From a virus, in IMG/VR virus record IMGVR_UViG_3300034072_001406, positions 1 through 37,222 of that record: a DNA stretch of 37,222 bases; one strand, given 5' to 3'. Position 1 is the stretch's first letter. Each line of letters opens with the position of its first letter. The position numbers were made by a program, and so were the translations under genes. The notes beneath the pieces are model-generated. The model did no database searches and was not told the origin of the DNA. It worked only from the letters and a program-made list of their open reading frames with translations. Positions 20,663 to 28,563 of this stretch are shown here, piece by piece.

Positions 20663-21043
20663 ATGACAACAACATATATTACTATTGAAGATTTAAGATT
20701 AAATTTTACAGAAGCAGACTTTCCACAACTACCAGATGAATCACCTGACTACGATCTTATAAATTCAGCAATAGAAAGAGCCGCCGTATTAATTGATGGC
20801 AAATTAAAAACGGCAGGAATAAAGTTTCCAATTTCTGCGGCTTCTATAATAAAATTAAAGACAACAGCAATGTCGATCACTCGTTATTTTTACAGCCAGC
20901 GAGATGGTGAGTTAACTGAATGGATTGAAAAAGAATATAAAAATCAATTAGAATTTTTAGATCAAATAGTTGTAGGAAACTTTAAATTAGATGACGAAGC
21001 AACACAAGCTGGCTTTTATAATTTATATTTCGAAATTAATTAA
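20663..21043 (+). CDS. Head-tail connector, gp36/DUF1320-like
   Basis: Probable adaptor ring between portal and tail. The 126-aa protein shows the family pattern: YITIEDLRLNF at the start, DLINSAIERAAVLIDGKLKTAGIKFPI, a helix with SITRYFYSQR, and an EYKNQLEFLDQIVVGNFKL segment. Order (minor head, this, tail completion, tail terminator) matches Mu-like and related siphophage connector modules. AAAGGA precedes ATG. Confidence 0.75.
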   Translation: MTTTYITIEDLRLNFTEADFPQLPDESPDYDLINSAIERAAVLIDGKLKTAGIKFPISAASIIKLKTTAMSITRYFYSQRDGELTEWIEKEYKNQLEFLDQIVVGNFKLDDEATQAGFYNLYFEIN

Positions 21044-21055
21044 GGAGACTAATAA

Positions 21056-21478
21056 ATGACTTCTTTATATATAGATTTCAACAGAGAAGATCTTCAAGTA
21101 TTTAAAAAATTAGATCAAGAATTATTAAAAAGAAAAAGATTAATTTTTGATCGTGTGGGTATATATATGCTTGCAAGAACAAGAGAAAACTTTGATAAAT
21201 CAAGAGATATATATATGAAAGAATTCGCACCAATAAAAACAAGAAAGAATGGAACAAGTAAGCCATTAGTTAAAAGTGCAGTCTTGCAAAATTCTTTCAC
21301 AGTTGACGAATTTAAAGAAGGTATAGTTATAAAGTCAGTAGTTTATTATGCAAGCTTTCATAATGATGGCACTGATAAGATTAAACAACGCCAGTTTTTA
21401 CCTAAAAATAATTTACCAGAAAATTATAAAAGAGATATACTTGCAATAATAGAAAATTCATTAATATTTGAAAGTTAA
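21056..21478 (+). CDS. Tail completion / virion morphogenesis protein (Mu G-like)
   Basis: A 140-aa protein with the pattern of phage virion morphogenesis (tail completion) proteins: an N-terminal helix (DRVGIYMLARTRENFDKSRD), FAPIKTRKNGTSKPL, VLQNSFTV and a YYASFHNDGTDKIKQRQFLP segment resembling the domain's conserved HxxGxxxxxRxFL. It probably sits at the head-tail joint. AAGGAG precedes ATG 21056. The antisense frame is a shadow. Confidence 0.75.
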   Translation: MTSLYIDFNREDLQVFKKLDQELLKRKRLIFDRVGIYMLARTRENFDKSRDIYMKEFAPIKTRKNGTSKPLVKSAVLQNSFTVDEFKEGIVIKSVVYYASFHNDGTDKIKQRQFLPKNNLPENYKRDILAIIENSLIFES

Positions 21479-21497
21479 TGCTAAAATGTTATATAAT
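21468..21497 (+). promoter_or_regulatory. Weak promoter candidate
   Basis: TTGAAA (21468), 18-bp spacer, TATAAT (21492), overlapping the end of the upstream gene. The spacer is long. Confidence 0.35.
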
Positions 21498-21514
21498 AAA
21501 ATAAAAGGATGATT

Positions 21515-22000
21515 ATGTATATAGTTGAACAAAATATAAACGAAATATTAAATAATCTAAAAACTGAATTAGAAAGTTTAAATGAAATTTCACAAGTTAT
21601 ATTCTATGATGGTGAATTCATTGGAACAGATTTTAAAATAAGTTTAAAAAGTGAAAAAGCATCTGTATTTTTAGATTTAGTAGAGATTGATACTTTTGAA
21701 AGCGAAATTCAACATGGTGAAGATTGTAGATTATTTATAAATTTATATGTAGTTGCTGGAAATAATAACAGAGCATACGACAAGGGAAATAAAAACACAA
21801 GTATAGTATGTATTAATGCAATAGAAAGTATTAAAAGAAATTTAAGAAATAATTTTTTAAATGTTAATTTAAATACTGAACCAGTTATAAGTGGTGCTAA
21901 AAAAATATTTAACAGCACATTAGAGAGTAAAGGTTCAACAAGTGCGTATATAATTACTTTAATGTATGAATTTACATATATAAAAGATTTAGAAGAATAA
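21515..22000 (+). CDS. Tail terminator-like protein
   Basis: A 161-aa protein in the tail-terminator slot, directly before the tail tube gene. Features fit the fold: an N-terminal helix, strands with FKISLKSEKASVFLDLVEID, a middle DCRLFINLYVVAGNN strand, a helix NAIESIKRNLRNNF and C-terminal strands (AYIITLMYEFTYIKD). It would cap the tail and join it to the head. Start: ATG 21509 touches its AAAAGG, so ATG 21515 at a normal spacing is chosen. Assignment is by position and strand pattern. Confidence 0.65.
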   Translation: MYIVEQNINEILNNLKTELESLNEISQVIFYDGEFIGTDFKISLKSEKASVFLDLVEIDTFESEIQHGEDCRLFINLYVVAGNNNRAYDKGNKNTSIVCINAIESIKRNLRNNFLNVNLNTEPVISGAKKIFNSTLESKGSTSAYIITLMYEFTYIKDLEE

Positions 22001-22043
22001 TAAATAAAAAAAATAAACAATAAAATAATAAGAGGAAAAAAAA

Positions 22044-22883
22044 ATGTCATCAAATATAAATTTCAATTATGGTGCAGATAAAAAAGCGTTCGGATGGAAA
22101 ACAGAAGGTGCTTTGCATTATGCAATAAAAGATGCTAATGGTAACAGAATCTCAGCATTTAAAAGCTGGGGATACATTCAAGCCGTTCAATTAGCTTTCG
22201 ATATACAAACAGTTGAACAACAAGCATCTTTATTCGGTCCTTTATCCGAAGTAGATTCTACTGAATTATCAAGAAGCGCAACTTTAACTTTAACTTTAAC
22301 ATCAGCACAAGCGGAAAACTTGAAAACTGTGTTACTTGGTGAATTAAATACAATCGCAGCAACTGGTGTAACTGATGAAGAATTAACTGTTGAAGTGTTT
22401 AATGATGGTATTACTCCATTGAATAGAATAATAAAAGAAATAACATCAGTTAAATCAAACGATGGTCTAATTACATATGAAGAAAATAAAAACTATGTAT
22501 TAACCCAATCAGGTTTATATGTTTTCAGTGCAGAAGAACAAACAGCAAAAGGTGCTCTTGAAATATTAGCAGAAACTACAAAAGAAACTGTTAAAGTTTT
22601 AGGTAAGTTTGAATTACAGCACAACATTGAAGGTTTTACAACTTCTGGTGCTACATTAGAACTTTACTTTGAGGGTAGATCAACAGCTAAATCAGCAAAA
22701 GCTCCATTCTTCGTAAGAATACATAAAGCTAAGTTTAACCCAGCAAACTTTGATATATTATCAGATCAGGGGTATGGACAGTTCTCATTAAGTGCAAAAG
22801 TTCTTGCAGATTCAACAGTAAGTGGAGTTAATGAAGCAGGTCAGCAATACAGTCAATTCTTCTTCATGGCAACATCAAGATAA
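22044..22883 (+). CDS. Major tail tube protein
   Basis: Probable subunit of the tail tube. A 279-aa beta-rich protein (SRSATLTLTLTSAQ, VLGKFELQHNIEGFTTSGATLELYFEG) with codon use richer in C/G third positions, like the capsid gene, consistent with high expression. It sits between tail terminator and tail assembly chaperones and ends at a strong terminator. AGAGGAA precedes ATG 22044. No sheath gene follows, which supports a non-contractile tail. Confidence 0.78.
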   Translation: MSSNINFNYGADKKAFGWKTEGALHYAIKDANGNRISAFKSWGYIQAVQLAFDIQTVEQQASLFGPLSEVDSTELSRSATLTLTLTSAQAENLKTVLLGELNTIAATGVTDEELTVEVFNDGITPLNRIIKEITSVKSNDGLITYEENKNYVLTQSGLYVFSAEEQTAKGALEILAETTKETVKVLGKFELQHNIEGFTTSGATLELYFEGRSTAKSAKAPFFVRIHKAKFNPANFDILSDQGYGQFSLSAKVLADSTVSGVNEAGQQYSQFFFMATSR

Positions 22884-22902
22884 TCAGCAAACTAATAAAA
22901 TT

Positions 22903-22932
22903 GAGGTCTATTTTTATAGATCTCTTTTTTTT
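22903..22932 (+). terminator. Intrinsic terminator after the tail tube gene
   Basis: GAGGTCTA and TAGATCTC (one G-T pair), loop TTTTTA, eight T. The T run overlaps the next promoter's -35. Confidence 0.9.
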
Positions 22933-22959
22933 GATTTTTTATTAATTTAGATCTATAAT
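22931..22959 (+). promoter_or_regulatory. Promoter of the tail assembly genes
   Basis: TTGATT (22931-22936), 17-bp spacer, TATAAT (22954-22959). Same terminator-then-promoter fusion as after the capsid gene. Confidence 0.72.
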
Positions 22960-22984
22960 ATAAATAAATAATAGGGAGATAATG

Positions 22985-23407
22985 ATGGCTAAAATAAGCA
23001 TCAAAGATTATTCTACAAGAATAAGAAAAGAAAAAGTTTATATTAATGATGACGAATACATTGAAGTTAGAGGACTTAATACTAACGACCTCATTGAATT
23101 GTTTGCTGAAAGAACTGAATTAATGAGATTTATTTTTGAAGGCGTTGATTTTGAAACAGCAAGCAATGAAGAACTTGCAAACATCATGATTAAAAGAGGT
23201 CTTGATATTGCTATCTTAGTGTTTGCGATTGCAGCAGATGAACCAGAAAACTATATGGAGTTTAGACATTTATCAACTGATATTATATTGCAAGCAATGA
23301 GAAAGATAATTGATTTAACATTACCTAAAACAGCGAAGGAGTTGCATGACGAAATAAAAAAGATTCAAGCGATCATCAAGAATTTTACAACCATGATGAA
23401 ATCCTGA
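22985..23407 (+). CDS. Tail assembly chaperone, short form (gpG-like)
   Basis: A 140-aa cytoplasmic chaperone expected to bind the tape measure during tail-tube assembly. It is acidic and helical (VRGLNTNDLIELFAERTELMRFIFEGVDFETASNEELANIM), typical of the gpG class. ATG 22985 has GGAG at 6 nt and is preferred over the adjoining ATG 22982. Near its 3' end it contains the slippery heptamer A AAA AAG (23356-23362, in frame), from which a -1 shift gives a 236-aa fusion. Confidence 0.8.
   Translation: MAKISIKDYSTRIRKEKVYINDDEYIEVRGLNTNDLIELFAERTELMRFIFEGVDFETASNEELANIMIKRGLDIAILVFAIAADEPENYMEFRHLSTDIILQAMRKIIDLTLPKTAKELHDEIKKIQAIIKNFTTMMKS
23356..23362 (+). other. Programmed -1 frameshift site (A AAA AAG)
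   Basis: Zero-frame codons are ATA AAA AAG ATT. The heptamer A-AAA-AAG is the classic -1 slippery site, and the -1 frame is open from 23350 to 23694. It joins the chaperone to its extension, as in many siphophages. Confidence 0.87.
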
Positions 23408-23694
23408 ATATAGGAAAAAAGTTGTATTTTGATGATCGTGGTTTCGGTGATAAATTAGAAACATTAATTGAAATGTGTCATTTTTTAATACATCACAATT
23501 TTGCTGTAATTATAAATCCATTTGAATTACCTATTGCTCAATTAAAAAAACATTATGAATTTCAAAACTTAATAATAAGAAATAAGTTGAGAACTGAATT
23601 AAAAAAAGATTTAAGTATTTTAAATGTTGAGCATGGTGATGCAAAAGGTTGTATAGAATTTGAGAACTTATTATCTAAAAGAGATAATTTGTAA
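23362..23694 (+). CDS. Tail assembly chaperone frameshift extension (gpT-like)
   Basis: The 110-aa C-terminal part of the long chaperone, translated after the -1 shift: the fusion reads ...DEIKK then DSSDHQEFYNHDEILNIGKK and on through YFDDRGFGDKLETLIEMCH. The -1 frame has a stop at 23347-23349 and no good ribosome site or ATG before YFDDRG (only a TTG at 23422), so it is very probably made only as a fusion (236 aa in total). It lies directly before the tape measure gene, the standard position. Confidence 0.82.
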   Translation, partial: DSSDHQEFYNHDEILNIGKKLYFDDRGFGDKLETLIEMCHFLIHHNFAVIINPFELPIAQLKKHYEFQNLIIRNKLRTELKKDLSILNVEHGDAKGCIEFENLLSKRDNL

Positions 23695-23722
23695 AATAAT
23701 AATAATAATAAAGGAATAAAAG

Positions 23723-26674
23723 ATGGCTGGTGTAGATTTTTTAATAAATTTTAAACAAAAAGGTTTAGAGGTCGTTGATAAAACAAAGAAATCAATGAAT
23801 GATCTATTAAAAGCAGAGCAAAATTTAACTAAGCAAGCAAAAGAGAATACAAAAGAAAATGATAAGCTTGCAAAAAGTTATGATGAAATTAATAAAGAAC
23901 AAGAAAGCACTATTAGATCAACTAATAAAGTAAGCGTTGCTTTTAAACAGATGAAAGATAATGCTAAAAGTGCAATTGATAATAATGAAAAATTAAAAGA
24001 TTCAATGAAGAATATAGGTGTTGGGCTTGGTGCAGCAATTGCAACAGCATCAGCAGCATTAGTTGCATATTCTAAAATAGTAATAGATTTAACAGTTGAA
24101 CAACAAAGATTAGCAGATCAATCTAATATAAACTTTGAGAGATTTCAAGCATTATCACAAGCAGCAAGTCTTTTTGGTGTAGAAGCCGGAACATTATCTG
24201 AAAAATTAGCAGATATGAACATCGCAATTACAGAAGCGGCCAGAGGTGAGGGTGAACTTGTAGAATTTTTAAAAGAATTAAATATAAACGCAGTAGAACT
24301 TGCTAAATTATCACCAGAAGATCAATTTTATAGATTATCAGAAGCAATTAAATCAATTCCAGAGAATGAGGCTTTATTAGTTTTAGATAAAGCAAAAATT
24401 AAAGATATAAAATTATTAGCAGATAATTACGACAGTTTAAAAAATTCAGTAGAAGGGTTTATTGCTACGGGTTTAATTCCAAAAAATGCTGAAGAGTTTT
24501 CTGAATTTAATACAAATATAAAAGAAACAAAAATAAATATTCAAAACTTTGCTGCTACTGTTTTAAATGAATTACTTCCAGTAGTTAATGAATTATATTC
24601 AAAATTCAATGAAAGTTTATCAGAAGATTTTTTGAATTTAGAAAATGCTGATACTACTATAAAAACTTTAAAAGGAATTATAAATTTAGTTTTAATATTA
24701 TCCAATTCTATATCAGTAGTTAAAAATGCTATTGAATTAGTTTTCGAAGTATTGATCGCTTTTGCTGTATCAGTTAAAGATGTTTTAATTGCTCCAATTA
24801 ATGTATTTATTGAATTTTTAAAATCTGTATTTCAAGTTAATTTTATAAATGTTTTTGAAACTATTGGAAATAAAGTATTAAAGTTAGGAAATTATTTTTT
24901 AGAGTTACAAGCAAAAGCAGAGCTTGCATATTCTTCAATACTTGAAACATTAGGAGCAGATGAAAAAGCATCAGAAGTTAGAATTAAAGCATTAGAAAAA
25001 CTTGCAAAAGTTGCAGAAAAAAGTAAAGAACTTGATGTAGAATTAGATATAAATTTCGAAACTTCTAATATTGAACAAGAATTCGATAAAGTATTTAGTA
25101 ATAAATTTGAAGTGTTTAAAAGTAGATTTAAAAAACAAACAGATGATCTTTCAGAAGACATTGCTGATATATTTAAAAATGTTGATGAATTATCAAATCC
25201 TGATCGTCTTGATACATACGGAACAAAACCAGTTAAAAATAAATCAGATGAAATTAAAGACATAACTATTGATACATTATCAGAAATTAATAATTTAGCA
25301 AAAAATGCACAAACTGAACTTTTAGATGCTTTAATTCCCTCATTAGAAGATTATCAAAATCAATTAAATAATTTAAGAACTAAATTTGAATTGGGTGATA
25401 TTTCTGAATCTACTTTTAAAGATGAAGGTGTTGATATTTTAGAAAATATTTTAAATTTAACAAAAGGAACTAATAAAGAGTTAGAAGCAAGACTTCAAGC
25501 TAAAAAATTCATTGAAGAATTTGATAAAAAAGAAGAAGAATCATCAAAAAAGAAAAAAGAACAAGAAAAAGAAAGAGTTGATATTTTCGAAAAAGTTAAA
25601 ATATTACAAGATGAATATAGAGCTGGTTTAAAAACTGAAGAAATTTCACTCGCACAACAAGCCGCTGAATATGATAAAATAGCAAAAACTTCAAAAGATC
25701 AACAGGTTGTATTACAAGCATTAGTTGGTTTAAGAGAAACTGAAAATAAATTATTAGATATTCAATTACAAAAACAAAAAGAAATAAAAAGACAAGAAGA
25801 TGAATTATTAAATAAAAGAGTTGAAGTTTTAAGAGCGCAGGGTAGAGAATTAGAAGCATTACAACTTGAAGAAGAAAGCAGAATTGAAAGAGTTAAAGAG
25901 CAATTTACTGATTTAGAGATGCAAGCAGAAGCTGTTGAATTAGAAAAAGCACTTATTAATACAGAAAAAACGAAAGCACAATTAGATGAAGTAAAACAAC
26001 AAATTGATGATCTTAATGCTGAATTAAATTCTAACAACTTCTTTACTGATGCAGATCGTAATGTTCAAATTCAAGAAGATTTAATTCGTCTTAAAAAACA
26101 ACAAATAGAATTAGAAGGAAAACATGCAGACGCCATCGATAAAACTTCATCTTTATCATTGTTTACTTATGAAAAAGTTGCAGAAATAACTTCGGACTCT
26201 TTTGATGTATTAGCAGAAGCGTCAGCAAACATCATCGCTCAAACTGATTCAACTTCTAAGATAGTAAGAAAAGCGATGGCTGATATATTAACAGAAATCA
26301 ATAAAGTTTTACTTAGACAGTTAGCATTAAATATTGCTAATCAATTAGGAGGCGGAACGATGGGAGGTGGCTTTGCTGGTGCATTCACTAACTTGATTTC
26401 AACAGTTGCAAGAAATCATACAGGAACGAATGCAATAACAGCAGATCATACAAGTGGACAATATGGATTACAACCTGATGAAGTTTTAAGAGTATTGAAT
26501 ACTAACGAAATAGTAATCAATAGAACAGAAGCTAAAAATTTAAAAAATAAATCAACTCCATCATCTGTTAATGCTAACGTAAATATACAAGCCAGCAGAG
26601 TAGCGCCAGCAATCATCAGAGAAGGCTATTCAGATCTTGACGAGTGGGCAAAAGCAAGAGGACTTTTTAAATAA
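23723..26674 (+). CDS. Tape measure protein
   Basis: Sets tail length and is ejected with the DNA. The 983-aa protein is the longest in the window. It has an N-terminal coiled coil, a hydrophobic segment at about residues 95-120 (GVGLGAAIATASAALVAYSKIVIDL), the common tape-measure block FERFQALSQAASLFGVEAGTLSEKLADMN followed by EGELVEFLKELNI, further hydrophobic segments at about 315-375, long Glu/Lys coiled coils and a Gly-rich stretch near 875 (GGGTMGGGFAGAF). By length it would suit a tail of about 140-150 nm. AAAGGA precedes ATG 23723. Confidence 0.88.
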   Translation: MAGVDFLINFKQKGLEVVDKTKKSMNDLLKAEQNLTKQAKENTKENDKLAKSYDEINKEQESTIRSTNKVSVAFKQMKDNAKSAIDNNEKLKDSMKNIGVGLGAAIATASAALVAYSKIVIDLTVEQQRLADQSNINFERFQALSQAASLFGVEAGTLSEKLADMNIAITEAARGEGELVEFLKELNINAVELAKLSPEDQFYRLSEAIKSIPENEALLVLDKAKIKDIKLLADNYDSLKNSVEGFIATGLIPKNAEEFSEFNTNIKETKINIQNFAATVLNELLPVVNELYSKFNESLSEDFLNLENADTTIKTLKGIINLVLILSNSISVVKNAIELVFEVLIAFAVSVKDVLIAPINVFIEFLKSVFQVNFINVFETIGNKVLKLGNYFLELQAKAELAYSSILETLGADEKASEVRIKALEKLAKVAEKSKELDVELDINFETSNIEQEFDKVFSNKFEVFKSRFKKQTDDLSEDIADIFKNVDELSNPDRLDTYGTKPVKNKSDEIKDITIDTLSEINNLAKNAQTELLDALIPSLEDYQNQLNNLRTKFELGDISESTFKDEGVDILENILNLTKGTNKELEARLQAKKFIEEFDKKEEESSKKKKEQEKERVDIFEKVKILQDEYRAGLKTEEISLAQQAAEYDKIAKTSKDQQVVLQALVGLRETENKLLDIQLQKQKEIKRQEDELLNKRVEVLRAQGRELEALQLEEESRIERVKEQFTDLEMQAEAVELEKALINTEKTKAQLDEVKQQIDDLNAELNSNNFFTDADRNVQIQEDLIRLKKQQIELEGKHADAIDKTSSLSLFTYEKVAEITSDSFDVLAEASANIIAQTDSTSKIVRKAMADILTEINKVLLRQLALNIANQLGGGTMGGGFAGAFTNLISTVARNHTGTNAITADHTSGQYGLQPDEVLRVLNTNEIVINRTEAKNLKNKSTPSSVNANVNIQASRVAPAIIREGYSDLDEWAKARGLFK

Positions 26675-26683
26675 AGCTTTCTA

Positions 26684-26712
26684 TTGAATTAATTGATTTA
26701 ATATATTATAAT
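26684..26712 (+). promoter_or_regulatory. Promoter of the tail-tip genes
   Basis: TTGAAT (26684-26689), 17-bp spacer, TATAAT (26707-26712), 19 bases before ATG 26731. Confidence 0.68.
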
Positions 26713-26730
26713 AAAAGAAAAGAGGATAAA

Positions 26731-27615
26731 ATGGCATATATAGCAAGTAGTGCAAGTAATTTTCAAGATTTAATAGATAAAGTAAAAGCTAATTTAGTGG
26801 CAAATGGCTGGCTTAATTTATTAGATAGCGTTGTAAGTTCAAGTAGAGAACTTTATTTTAAGAATTCAGTAACTGATGTAATCATCGGTTTTAAAGAAGT
26901 CTCATCAAGTCCAGATTATTTTAATTTATTATTAAATTCTTGTTCATCTTATTCAGGATCTTTTGATTGGTTTAATCAAATTGGATCTATTCCACATTTT
27001 CCAAATAATACAGCATCTTCTGGTAATGCTATGCCAGTTTTAGCGTGTTTAAATACTCCGATGAATTATTGGGCTTTTATTGATAATGATAGATTAATTT
27101 TAGTAGTAAAATGTAACACTTCTTATAATTCATGTTATCTTGGTAAATTTGAGCAGTATGGATCTCCTAATCAATACCCAAAACCTATTTTTGTAGGTGG
27201 ACATGCAAAAAACTCTACAATGTTAAACTCTTATACTGGTTTTGAAAATGAATGTTTTATATATGAAAATGCTGAAAAGAAAAATAATTGTGGTGCAAGA
27301 TTAAGAAAATATGATTCTACATGGTTAAGTATAGGTAACAGTTCTTTACAATTAGATACAGGTTTCGGTGCTATATATCCAACCTCTTCATTAGGAATTG
27401 AAAATAATTATACAACTGATGGGACTTATGATGTTGAACCACTAATATTATACACAGATACAAGCGCAGCCGGTGAATTAAAAAATATATTTTGGCTTGC
27501 TGGGAGAGGTTTATCAGCAGAATCTGAAATAACAATTGATTCAGTTAATTATATAATATTTCCAAATATTTTTAGAACAACTAATAAAGATTTTTATTGT
27601 ATTAAAAAATCATAA
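26731..27615 (+). CDS. Tail-associated virion protein (paralog 1)
   Basis: A 294-aa beta-rich protein. The stretch PMNYWAFIDNDRLILVVKCNTSYNSCYLGKF and then YGSPNQYPKPIFVGG resembles a group of siphophage tail proteins, often labelled tail fibre, located just after the tape measure. It probably belongs to the distal tail or side fibres and may touch the host surface. The next gene encodes a second member of the same type, so the two may form a hetero-assembly. AGAGGA precedes ATG. Confidence 0.65.
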   Translation: MAYIASSASNFQDLIDKVKANLVANGWLNLLDSVVSSSRELYFKNSVTDVIIGFKEVSSSPDYFNLLLNSCSSYSGSFDWFNQIGSIPHFPNNTASSGNAMPVLACLNTPMNYWAFIDNDRLILVVKCNTSYNSCYLGKFEQYGSPNQYPKPIFVGGHAKNSTMLNSYTGFENECFIYENAEKKNNCGARLRKYDSTWLSIGNSSLQLDTGFGAIYPTSSLGIENNYTTDGTYDVEPLILYTDTSAAGELKNIFWLAGRGLSAESEITIDSVNYIIFPNIFRTTNKDFYCIKKS

Positions 27616-27632
27616 TAATAAAGGATAATAAA

Positions 27633-28559
27633 ATGACAGTATACACAAAAAGCACAGGAATAGCAACAGATAATGTTGATTTAATAACTAAATTAAGAGA
27701 TTTTTTAGTAAGTAACGGTTTTACATTAGAATTATATGCTGATAATATAATAAGTTCTGTAAATTTAGGTAAAAGATTACATCTTTCTAAAAACTCAGTT
27801 TATTATAATTTTGCTTGTTCTATAAATAATTCAACAGTATCTAATACACCTACTTGGACAAGTGCAGGAATTTCTGAATTAGCTGGTAATTGTTCTTTAA
27901 CATTTAATTCATCATTAGATTGGTATGTAAATAATCCAGAACCTGATATAGCAGCGGCTGAAATAAAAACTAACTCAACATATTGGTTTTATGTAAATGA
28001 TAAAAATATAATAATAGTTATAAAATACGCAGCAAACAAATATACTTTTTTAAGTTTAGGTGAAGCTGATAGTTTAACAGTTGATAAAATAGTTTATCAA
28101 TCTTCATCTTGTCAAAGAACTTTAAGCGGTGGTCAATTAGTTAAAATTCCTTTATTTAAAACTCTTAAAACTGGATTTTTTAAAGGATTCGTTTATAATG
28201 AAGAATCAACAGGAGATGGAAGAGTAAATCATTTTAATGAAAATATTAATGGCGGTCCAACATTTTATATAAATACAAGTAATGATAATGGTATAGTAAA
28301 CAGATCTGATAATGTTTTTAATGGTACATCTATATTAATGCCAATTAAATATTATATAAGATCAGGATCTTTAACTACTCCAACTTTTACATTTAAAAAA
28401 ATATTTATAGTTAATTTTAAAAATCATACAGCAGAACAAAATTTAAATTTAGGAACAAATAGTTACGATGTATTTCCATTTTATCAAAAAGAAAGCCCAC
28501 AAGTTTATACGAATACGCAATCTTGGGGTATGGGTTTAGCAATTAAGATTGCGGAGTAA
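27633..28559 (+). CDS. Tail-associated virion protein (paralog 2)
   Basis: A 308-aa protein with the same architecture as its upstream neighbour: an N-terminal helix with DLITKLRDFLVSNGFTLE matching DLIDKVKANLVANGW, then a shared YWFYVNDKNIIIVIKYA / YTFLSLGEAD core aligned with YWAFIDNDRLILVVK / YLGKFE. It is probably an ancient duplicate and a structural or adhesion protein of the tail tip. AAAGGAT precedes ATG 27633. The next gene's ribosome site lies in its last codons. Confidence 0.62.
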   Translation: MTVYTKSTGIATDNVDLITKLRDFLVSNGFTLELYADNIISSVNLGKRLHLSKNSVYYNFACSINNSTVSNTPTWTSAGISELAGNCSLTFNSSLDWYVNNPEPDIAAAEIKTNSTYWFYVNDKNIIIVIKYAANKYTFLSLGEADSLTVDKIVYQSSSCQRTLSGGQLVKIPLFKTLKTGFFKGFVYNEESTGDGRVNHFNENINGGPTFYINTSNDNGIVNRSDNVFNGTSILMPIKYYIRSGSLTTPTFTFKKIFIVNFKNHTAEQNLNLGTNSYDVFPFYQKESPQVYTNTQSWGMGLAIKIAE

Positions 28560-28563
28560 TAAA

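Noticed and set aside
23422-23694. Independent 90-aa gene from a TTG start after the chaperone
   Set aside because: No ribosome site at a workable distance, and the open -1 frame upstream with A AAA AAG explains it better as a frameshift extension.
24892-26037. Antisense frames within the tape measure gene
   Set aside because: Shadows caused by low stop frequency opposite Lys/Glu-rich coding sequence; no start signals.
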